A stretch of DNA of 64,000 bases from Hydractinia symbiolongicarpus (taxonomy: Eukaryota > Cnidaria > Hydrozoa > Anthoathecata > Hydractiniidae): the NCBI RefSeq assembly GCF_029227915.1, contig NC_079887.1, positions 2,232,001-2,296,000 on the forward strand, read 5' to 3'. The translations under genes were made by a program, and so were the position numbers. This document shows positions 24,628 through 34,600 of the stretch, piece by piece. The notes under the pieces are model-generated. The model did no database searches, had not been told where the DNA came from, and worked only from the letters and a program-made list of their open reading frames with translations. Within the stretch, counting starts at the first letter, position 1, and each line of letters starts with the position of its first letter.

Positions 24628-25316
24628 ATTCAGCGTTTCATCAAAAATGAAAACATTTTTAAAAACTACAAGTCTTATACGTTTTAGTGGTGAAAAAATA
24701 ATTTAAAAATCGTTCTGGAAATGAGTTTACTCACAGGGTACTTTCTTTGTATACATTCGACTATACGGGCCAAGCCCGGGATTTACGGGAAATCGCGGGT
24801 TTTCGTTTTCCGGCGATTAAACCTCTTTCATTAAGCGTCTTATCAAAAATGAAAACATTTTTAAAAAATACAAGTCTCATGCGTTTTAGTGGTGAAAAAA
24901 AAAATTAAAAAATCGTTCGGGAAATGAGTTTACTTCCTGGGTACTTTCTTTGTATACATTCGACTATACGGGCCAAGCCCGGGATTTACGGGAAATCGCG
25001 GATTTTAGTTTTCCGGCGATTAAACCTCTTTCATTAAGCGTCTCATCAAAAATGAAAACATTTTTAAAAACTACAAGTCTTATGCGTTTTAGTGGTGAAA
25101 AAATAATTTAAAAAATCGTTCTGGAAATGAGTTTACTCCCTGGGTACTTTCTTTGTATACTTTTGACTATACGGGCCGAGTCAGGGATTTACGGGAAATC
25201 GCAGATTTTCGTTTGCCGGCGATTAAACTTCTTTTATTCAGCGTCCCATCAAATATGAAAATATTTTTGAAAACTACAAGTCTCATGCGTTTAAGTGGTG
25301 AAAAAAAAAAATTAAA
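24628..25316 (-). repeat. Satellite islet, B orientation, between the two islands
   Basis: About 3.4 monomers. The islet begins mid-monomer at ATTCAGCG and ends mid-monomer after GTGAAAAAAAAAAATTAAA. It is colinear with 21121-21800, sharing the CTTATACGTTTTAG, TTTACTCACAGGG and CCCATCAAATATG variants. Confidence 0.97.
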
Positions 25317-27205
25317 CTAGAAATTAAAAAAAAAGGTTGCGAAGCATTTCGCAAGTTGCAAGCAAAATTAAACTATCCAATACTTTGTCCCTAGCGCTTC
25401 TTGTTTAATTGGCGCTAACATCTTCCGAAATACATCAAAATTGAATATCATATAGAAGAACCCTGGGGACGAGGTAGGAAAATGAACGCTCTGCGGAACA
25501 ATTCGTTGCTCAAAAACAGTTTTTTTGCGAATAGACTGCGCGAGTATTTGATGTGCGTGGGATATTCTTTTCAAAATGTGCGAGAAAATTAGATTACGCG
25601 AAACAACAAAAACGAATAACGCGTGTTAAAATTTTGTACCGCCTTTTCCCACAGAATGGTAAAAGTAAAGAGCGCAATACAAAATTACACTTTTAGCAGT
25701 ATTCCGAAAGATATGTGATACATCGAGTTGTACTACCCGCAGAAGTTGGTCCTAACGTTAACGATTTCGTAAATGACCTCACAACAAAACAGTATTTTTT
25801 TCACGTAAAAATACCGGCAGTAGAAGCCACAGAATCTGCTGGAACGAATTTCGAAAACTCACGGGAAACAATTAAAACAAAAACAAACAAATCAAAACAG
25901 TTTTTTAACTTTATCAAGATTTATTAAATAGCTTCAAATTTGGGCAGAAAAACAATAACGGATTCGCCTTCTTTTCACCACACGCATTAGAAGATTACAT
26001 CACTCACTCCCATTGTACACAATCTAAAAGAAAAAGAAAACATTTTCATATAGTGAAGCTTCCAGTGCCTTTAAGGGATGGCCAAGTCAATGGAATTGAA
26101 AGCACTGTTTTTCATCTTATAAATAATTAAGGCTAATTCGGAAAAGTATTAAAGAAAAAAACTAAACAATTTGGCAACTTTACTAATTTTATACGCAAAG
26201 TTCCAACCATACCAACAGTTTCCAAATCTGACAAAATAATTTTAGAAGTGTTTATTTTTTCAGAATTTGATTGATGCAAGGCCAAGGGAAATTAAATAAG
26301 TTTATTGTCCTAGACCCATTTAAAAACATATGCTTCTCAGCATTCGGTTTTTTTTCAACCAACATTAATGTAATCACCCAGAGGAAATTATAATGTCTCT
26401 TGTGTGTGTTTTAGAAGCTGAGTACACCAAAAACACAAATATTACAAGTGCTGAACTTTGGCAATCATATTTTGCAATCAGACCCTTTTAAAAACTATGC
26501 TGAACCATGTCAATTATTAAATTCAGCACTAATAGAAAAGCACCTTGGATAGGATTCTTTGTTGGGCGAATAAAATGACTGACAAATGGTTTATCGTGAA
26601 TGAAATAGTAATTTTTACACAAATAATTTAAAAAATAATGAACTTTGTTATGTGGGTTGTTCTCAAACACACGTGGGCGGTGGACAAAAAACTGTGATGT
26701 AATTTCTCTTGGTCTATTATTCCTGAGAATATTCTAAAATAAGAGGGTGTCAATAAGCTGCAAACAGCCACATATATAAGGGCGAGTTCGGGCAACTTTT
26801 CCAATTAAATTAGTGATTGTCTTCCAAAACCGCCCGCACTTTCCCGAACTTGCCTGGAGCATTTTCAAAATTCAATTCCTTGTAACATACCTTGTGGACG
26901 ATAGTTGGAAAAAGATGCTTTAAGAGAAAGAAGTTAATAAAAATTAAAAGTTATTTATCAAGTAAATTTTATCAAAAACCATCAAAAACAGTTCTTTTAA
27001 GAACTTTACTACCACATAGTTTACTTTATGGTCTATGCAGGTTTTTTCGGGTGAATACTTCAATTTTTTTGCAAAACGCTAAACTTGCCCAAAAACGCCT
27101 GCACGTTATACGGCGTATGCAGCTTATCAGCACCCTTGTTCTAAAATTACAAGCAGTTTCGAAGATGCCCACACCGTTTAGAGGACGTGGTGCGGCTTGG
27201 GCATC
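25317..27205. other. Non-satellite island 2 (1.89 kb), no recognisable gene
   Basis: A+T-rich sequence with no similarity to the satellite or, by eye, to island 1. Unlike island 1 it is out of phase. The satellite stops after ...AATTAAA and resumes at GTTTTCGTTTCCCGGCG, so about 100 bp of monomer is missing, which implies a deletion or a complex join. ORFs at 25368-25574 (-), 25715-25927 (+, GTG start), 26488-26670 (-) and 26892-27227 (+, TTG start, running into satellite) have no features I recognise. I see no transposase or reverse-transcriptase motif, no terminal inverted repeats and no poly(A) tail with a target-site duplication. Confidence 0.88.
25337..25354. repeat. Perfect hairpin near the left edge of island 2
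   Basis: TTGCGAA / GCAT / TTCGCAA, a 7-bp perfect stem with a 4-nt loop, lies 20 bp inside the satellite/island boundary and just after an A9 run. It could be the end of an inserted element. No matching structure is seen at the right edge. Confidence 0.65.
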
Positions 27206-27452
27206 GTTTTCGTTTCCCGGCGATTAAACTTCTTTCATTCAGCGTCTCATAAAAAATAAAAATATTTTTGAAAACTACAAGTCTCATGCGTTTTAGTGGT
27301 GAAAAAATAATTTAAAAAATCGTTCGGGAAATGAGTTTACTCCCTGGGTACTTTCTTTGTATACTTTTGACTATGCGGGCCGAGTCCGGGGTTTACGGGA
27401 AATGGCGGGTTTTCGTTTGCTGGCGATTAAACTTCTTTTATTCAGCGTCTCA

Positions 27453-27474
27453 TCAAAAATGAAAACATTTTTGA
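27453..27474. repeat. Foldback conserved in nearly all monomers (representative copy)
   Basis: TCAAAAATG (27453-27461) / AAAA / CATTTTTGA (27466-27474): a 9-bp perfect inverted repeat with a 4-nt spacer. The same structure is present in most monomers of both orientations. A common variant (TTAAAAATG on the A strand) changes one pair next to the outer end and leaves a 7-bp core. It could be a protein-binding dyad or extrude as a cruciform; no function is shown. Confidence 0.8.
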
Positions 27475-27561
27475 AAACTACAAGTCTCATGCGTTTTAGT
27501 GGTGAAAAAATAATTTAAAAAATCGTTCGGGAAATGAGTTTACTCCCTGGGTACTTTCTTT

Positions 27562-27579
27562 GTATACTTTTGATTATAC
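27562..27579. repeat. GTATA-N8-TATAC dyad conserved in most monomers (representative copy)
   Basis: GTATA (27562-27566), 8-nt spacer, TATAC (27575-27579). The half-sites are kept in both monomer types although the spacer differs (CTTTTGAC or CATTCGAC). It is damaged in the 192-bp monomers and in scattered CGCATAG or CGTATTG variants. Confidence 0.75.
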
Positions 27580-27985
27580 GGGCCGAGTCCAGGGTTTACG
27601 GGAAATGGCGGGTTTTCGTTTGCCGGCGATTAAACTTCTTTTATTCAGCGTCTCATCAAAAATGAAAACATTTTTAAAAACTACAAGTCTCATGGGCTTT
27701 AGTGGTGAAATAATAATTTAAAAAATCATACGGGAAATGAGTTTACACCCTGGGTACTTTCTTTGTATACTTTTGACTATACGGGCCGAGTCCGGGATTT
27801 ACGGGAAATCGCAGGTTTTCGTTTGCCGGCGATTAAACTTCTTTCATTCAGCGTCTCATCAAAAATGAAAACATTTTTGAAAACTACAAGTCTCATGCGT
27901 ATTAGTGGTGAAAATATAAATTAAAAAATCGTTCGGGAAATGAGTTTACTCCCTGGGTACTTTCTTTGTATACTTTTGACAATAC

Positions 27986-28018
27986 GGGCCAAGCCCGGGA
28001 TTTACGGGAAATCGCGGG
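27986..28018 (+). other. Four phased G-tracts per monomer, G-quadruplex-like (representative copy)
   Basis: GGG runs start at 27986, 27997, 28006 and 28016, giving loops of 8, 6 and 7 nt. Each run is preceded by C, so CGGG recurs at 11, 9 and 10 bp, about one helical turn. The same arrangement is found in most monomers that keep GCGGG at the end; GCAGG variants have only three full tracts. G-tracts are on the + strand in B blocks and on the - strand in A blocks. Confidence 0.65.
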
Positions 28019-31000
28019 TTTTCGTTTGCCGGCGATTAAACTTCTTTCATTAACCGTCTCATCAAAAATGAAAACATTTTTGAAAACTACAAGTCTCATG
28101 CGTTTTAGTGTTGAAAAAAAAAATTAAAAAATCGTTCGGGAAATAAGTTCACTCCCTGGGTACTTTCTTTGTATACATTCGACTATACGGGCCAAGCCCG
28201 GGATTTACGGGAAATCGCGGGATTTCGTTTGCCGGCGATTAAACCTCTTTCATTAAGCGTCTCATCAAAAATGAAAACATTTTTGAAAACTACAAGTCTC
28301 ATGGGCTTTAGTGGTGAAATAATAATTTAAAAAATCGTTCGGGAAATGAGTTTACACCCTGGGTACTTTCTTTGTATACTTTTGACTATACGGGCCGAGT
28401 CCGGGATTTACGGGAAATCGCAGGTTTTCGTTTGCCGGCGATTAAACTTCTTTCATTCAGCGTCTCATCAAAAATGAAAACATTTTTGAAAACTACAAGT
28501 CTCATGCGTATTAGTGGTGAAAATATAAATTAAAAAATCGTTCGGGAAATGAGTTTACTCCCTGGGTACTTTCTTTGTATACTTTTGACAATACGGGCCA
28601 AGCCCGGGATTTACGGGAAATCGCGGGTTTTCGTTTGCCGGCGATTAAACTTCTTTCATTAACCGTCTCATCAAAAATGAAAACATTTTTGAAAACTACA
28701 AGTCTCATGCGTTTTAGTGGTGAAAAAAAAAATTAAAAAATCGTTCGGGAAATAAGTTCACTCCCTGGGTACTTTCTTTGTATACATTCGACTATACGGG
28801 CCAAGCCCGCGATTTACGGGAAATTGCGGGATTTCGTTTGCCGGCGATTAAACCTCTTTCATTAAGCGTCTCATCAAAAATAAAAACATTTTTGAAAACT
28901 ACAAGTCTCATGGGCTTTAGTGGTGAAATAATAATTTAAAAAATCGTTCGGGAAATGAGTTTACACCCTGGGTACTTTCTTTGTATACTTTTGACTATAC
29001 GGGCCGAGTCCGGGATTTACGGGAAATCGCAGGTTTTCGTTTGCCGGCGATTAAACTTCTTTCATTCAGCGTCTCATCAAAAATGAAAACATTTTTGAAA
29101 ACTACAAGTCTCATGCGTATTAGTGGTGAAAATATAAATTAAAAAATCGTTCGGGAAATGAGTTTACTCCCTGGGTACTTTCTTTGTATACTTTTGACAA
29201 TACGGGCCAAGCCCGGGATTTACGGGAAATCGCGGGTTTTCGTTTGCCGGCGATTAAACTTCTTTCATTAACCGTCTCATCAAAAATGAAAACATTTTTG
29301 AAAACTACAAGTCTCATGCGTTTTAGTGGTGAAAAAGTATTTTAAAAAATCGTTCGGGAAATGAGTTTACTCCCTGGGTACTTTCTTTATATACTTTTGA
29401 TTATACGGGCCGAATCCAGGGTTTACGGGAAATGGCGGGTTATCGTTTGGCGGCGATTAAACTTCTTTTATTCAGCGTCTCATCAAAAATGAAAACATTT
29501 TTAAAAACTACAAGTCTCATGGGCTTTAGTGGTGAAATAATAATTTAAAAAATCGTTCGGGAAATGAGTTTACACCCTGGGTACTTTCTTTGTATACTTT
29601 TGACTATACGGGCCGAGTCCGGGATTTACGGGAAATAGCAGGTTTTCGTTTCCCGGCGATTAAACTTCTTTCATTCAGCGTCTCATAAAAAATAAAAATA
29701 TTTTTGAAAACTACAAGTCTCATGCGTTTTAGTGGTGAAAAAATAATTTAAAAAATCGTTCGGGAAATGAGTTTACTCCCTGGGTACTTTCTTTGTATAC
29801 TTTTGACTATGCGGGCCGAGTCCGGGGTTTACGGGAAATGGCGGGTTTTCGTTTGCTGGCGATTAAACTTCTTTTATTCAGCGTCTCATCAAAAATGAAA
29901 ACATTTTTGAAAACTACAAGTCTCATGCGTTTTAGTGGTGAAAAAATAATTTAAAAAATCGTTCGGGAAATGAGTTTACTCCCTGGGTACTTTCTTTGTA
30001 TACTTTTGATTATACGGGCCGAGTCCAGGGTTTACGGGAAATGGCGGGTTTTCGTTTGCCGGCGATTAAACTTCTTTTATTCAGCGTCTCATCAAAAATG
30101 AAAACATTTTTAAAAACTACAAGTCTCATGGGCTTTAGTGGTGAAATAATAATTTAAAAAATCATACGGGAAATGAGTTTACACCCTGGGTACTTTCTTT
30201 GTATACTTTTGACTATACGGGCCGAGTCCGGGATTTACGGCAAATCGCAGGTTTTCGTTTGCCGGCGATTAAACTTCTTTCATTCAGCGTCTCATCAAAA
30301 ATGAAAACATTTTTGAAAACTACAAGTCTCATGCGTATTAGTGGTGAAAATATAAATTAAAAAATCGTTCGGGAAATGAGTTTACTCCCTGGGTACTTTC
30401 TTTGTATACTTTTGACAATACGGGCCAAGCCCGGGATTTACGGGAAATCGCGGGTTTTCGTTTGCCGGCGATTAAACTTCTTTCATTAACCGTCTCATCA
30501 AAAATGAAAACATTTTTGAAAACTACAAGTCTCATGCGTTTTAGTGGTGAAAAAAAAAATTAAAAAATCGTTCGGGAAATAAGTTCACTCCCTGGGTACT
30601 TTCTTTGTATACATTCGACTATACGGGCCAAGCCCGGGATTTACGGGAAATCGCGGGATTTCGTTTGCCGGCGATTAAACCTCTTTCATTAAGCGTCTCA
30701 TCAAAAATGAAAACATTTTTGAAAACTACAAGTCTCATGCGTTTTAGTGGTGAAAAAAAAAATTAAAAAATCGTTCGGGAAATAAGTTCACTCCCTGGGT
30801 ACTTTCTTTGTATACATTCGACTATACGGGCCAAGCCCGGGATTTACGGGAAATCGCGGGATTTCGTTTGCCGGCGATTAAACCTCTTTCATTAAGCGTC
30901 TCATCAAAAATGAAAACATTTTTGAAAACTACAAGTCTCATGGGCTTTAGTGGTGAAATAATAATTTAAAAAATCGTTCGGGAAATGAGTTTACACCCTG

Positions 31001-31620
31001 GGTACTTTCTTTGTATACTTTTGACTATACGGGCCGAGTCCGGGATTTACGGGAAATCGCAGGTTTTCGTTTGCCGGCGATTAAACTTCTTTCATTCAGC
31101 GTCTCATCAAAAATGAAAACATTTTTGAAAACTACAAGTCTCATGCGTATTAGTGGTGAAAATATAAATTAAAAAATCGTTCGGGAAATGAGTTTACTCC
31201 CTGGGTACTTTCTTTGTATACTTTTGACAATACGGGCCAAGCCCGGGATTTACGGGAAATCGCGGGTTTTCGTTTGCCGGCGATTAAACTTCTTTCATTA
31301 ACCGTCTCATCAAAAATGAAAACATTTTGGAAAACTACAAGTCTCATGCGTTTTAGTGGTGAAAAAAAAAATTAAAAAATCGTTCGGGAAATAAGTTCAC
31401 TCCCTGGGTACTTTCTTTGTATACATTCGACTATACGGGCCAAGCCCGGGATTTACGGGAAATCGCGGGATTTCGTTTGCCGGCGATTAAACCTCTTTCA
31501 TTAAGCGTCTCATCAAAAATAAAAACATTTTTGAAAACTACAAGTCTCATGGGCTTTAGTGGTGAAATAATAATTTAAAAAATCGTTCGGGAAATGAGTT
31601 TACACCCTGGGTACTTTCTT

Positions 31621-34600
31621 TGTGTACTTTTGACTATACGGGCCGAGTCCGGGATTTACGGGAAATCGCAGGTTTTCGTTTGCCGGCGATTAAACTTCTT
31701 TTATTCGGCGTCTCATCAAAAATGAAAACATTTTTGAAAACTAAAAGTCTCATGCGTTTTAGTGGTGAAAAAATAATTTAAAAAATCGTTCGGAAAATGA
31801 GTTTACTCCCTGGGTACTTTCTTTGTATACTTTTGACTATACGGGCCGAGTCCGGGGTTTACGGGAAATGGCGGGTTTTCGTTTGCCGGCGATTAAACTT
31901 CTTTTATTCAGCGTCTCATCAAAAATGAAAACATTTTTGAAAACTACAAGTCTCATGCGTTTTAGTGGTGAAAAAGTATTTTAAAAAATCGTTCGGGAAA
32001 TGAGTTTACTCCCTGGGTACTTTCTTTATATACTTTTGATTATACGGGCCGAGTCCAGGGTTTACCGGAAATGGCGGGTTTTCGTTTGCCGGCAATTAAA
32101 CTTCTTTTATTCAGCGTCTCATCAAAAATGAAAACATTTTTAAAAACTACAAGTCTCATGGGCTTTAGTGGTGAAATAATAATTTAAAAAATCGTTCGGG
32201 AAATGAGTTTACACCCTGGGTACTTTCTTTGTATACTTTTGATTATACGGGCCGAGTCCGGGATTTACGTGAAAATGCAGGTTTTCGTTTGCCGGCGATT
32301 AAACTTCTTTCATTCAGCGTCTCATCAAAAATGAAAACATTTTTAAAAACTACAAGTCTCATGCGTTTTAGTGGTGAAAAAAAAAATTAAAAAATCGTTC
32401 GGGAAATAAGTTCACTCCCTGGGTACTTTCTTTGTATACATTCGACTATACGGGCCAAGCCCGGGATTTACGGGAAATCGCGGGATTTTGTTTGCCGGCG
32501 ATTAAACCTCTTTCATTAAGCGTCTTATCAAAAATGAAAACATTTCTGAAAACTACAAGTCTCATGCGTTTTAGTGGTGAAAAAATAATTTAAAAAATCG
32601 TTCGGGAAATGAGTTTACTCCCTGGGTACTTTCTTTGTATAATTTTGACTATATGGGCCGAGTCCGGGATTTACGGGAAGTCGCGGGTTTTCGTTTGCCG
32701 GCGTTTAAACTTCTTTTATTCAGCGTCTCATCAAAAATGAAAACATTTTTAAAAACTACAAGTCTCATGGGCTTTAGTGGTGAAATAATAATTTAGAAAA
32801 TCGTTCGGGAAATGAGTTTACACCCTGGGTACTTTCTTTGTGTACTTTTGACTATACGGGCCGAGTCCGGGATTTACGGGAAATCGCAGGTTTTCGTTTG
32901 CCGGCGATTAAACTTCTTTTAGTCGGCGTCTCATCAAAAATAAAAACATTTTTGAAAACTACAAGTCTCATGCGTTTTAGTGGTGAAAAAATAATTTAAA
33001 AAATCGTTCGGAAAATGAGTTTACTCCCTGGGTACTTTCTTTGTATACTTTTGACTATACGGGCCGAGTCCGGGGTTTACGGGAAATGGCGGGTTTTCGT
33101 TTGCCGGCGATTAAACTTCTTTTATTCAGCGTCTCATCAAAAATGAAAACATTTTTGAAAACTACAAGTCTCATGCGTTTTAGTGGTGAAAAAGTATTTT
33201 AAAAAATCGTTCGGGAAATGAGTTTACTCCCTGGGTACTTTCTTTATATACTTTTGATTATACGGGCCGAGTCCAGGGTTTACGGGAAATGGCGGGTTTT
33301 CGTTTGCCGGCAATTAAACTTCTTTTATTCAGCGTCTCATCAAAAATGAAAACATTTTTAAAAACTACAAGTCTCATGGGCTTTAGTGGTGAAATAATAA
33401 TTTAGAAAATCGTTCGGGAAATGAGTTTACACCCTGGGTACTTTCTTTGTATACTTTTGATTATACGGGCCGAGTCCGGGATTTACGTGAAAATGCAGGT
33501 TTTCGTTTGCCGGCGATTAAACTTCTTTCATTCAGCGTCTCATCAAAAATGAAAACATTTTTGAAAACTACAAGTCTCATGCGTTTTAGTGGTGAAAAAA
33601 AAAAATTAAAAAATCGTTCGGGAAATAAGTTCACTCCCTGGGTACTTTCTTTGTATACATTCGACTATACGGGCCAAGCCCAGGATTTACGGGAAATTGC
33701 GGGATTTCGTTTGCCGGCGATTAAACCTCTTTCATTAAGCGTCTTATCAAAAATGAAAACATTTTTGAAAACTACAAGTCTCATGCGTTTTAGTGGTGAA
33801 AAAATAATTTAAAAAATCGTTCGGGAAATGAGTTTACTCCCTGGGTGCTTTCTTTGTATAATTTTGACTATATGGGCCGAGTCCGGGATTTACGGGAAGT
33901 CGCGGGTTTTCGTTTGCCGGCGTTTAAACTTCTTTTATTCAGCGTCTCATCAAAAATGAAAACATTTTTAAAAACTACAAGTCTCATGGGCTTTAGTGGT
34001 GAAATAATAATTTAGAAAATCGTTCGGGAAATGAGTTTACACCCTGGGTACTTTCTTTGTGTACTTTTGACTATACGGGCCGAGTCCGGGATTTACGGGA
34101 AATCGCAGGTTTTCGTTTGCCGGCGATTAAACTTCTTTTAGTCGGCGTCTCATCAAAAATAAAAACATTTTTGAAAACTACAAGTCTCATGCGTTTTAGT
34201 GGTGAAAAAATAATTTAAAAAATCGTTCGGAAAATGAGTTTACTCCCTGGGTACTTTCTTTGTATACTTTTGACTATACGGGCCGAGTCCGGGGTTTACG
34301 GGAAATGGCGGGTTTTCGTTTGCCGGCGATTAAACTTCTTTTATTCAGCGTCTCATCAAAAATGAAAACATTTTTGAAAACTACAAGTCTCATGCGTTTT
34401 AGTGGTGAAAAAGTATTTTAAAAAATCGTTCGGGAAATGAGTTTACTCCCTGGGTACTTTCTTTATATACTTTTGATTATACGGGCCGAGTCCAGGGTTT
34501 ACGGGAAATGGCGGGTTTTCGTTTGCCGGCAATTAAACTTCTTTTATTCAGCGTCTCATCAAAAATGAAAACATTTTTAAAAACTACAAGTCTCATGGGC

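Larger units (their letters stand above)
27206..30690 (-). repeat. 609-bp 3-mer repeats nested in a 2436-bp (12-mer) duplication
   Basis: The marker CATGGGCTTTAG falls at 27691, 28300, 28909, 29518 and 30127, exactly 609 bp apart each time. On top of this, 27206-28250 recurs from 29642: CGTTTCCCGG is at 27211 and 29647, and the identical 65-codon reading frames at 27902 and 30338 are also 2436 bp apart. The right edge of island 2 therefore coincides with a monomer variant that also occurs deeper in the array. Confidence 0.85.

Noticed and set aside
26892-27227. 111-codon ORF running from island 2 into satellite
   Set aside because: TTG start, no recognised domain, and its end depends on satellite sequence; chance opening is the simpler reading.
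27386-27436. CENP-B-box-like TTTCGTTTGCCGGCGA in each monomer
   Set aside because: It shares only TTCGTT with the box; the essential A and terminal CGGG positions do not match in register.
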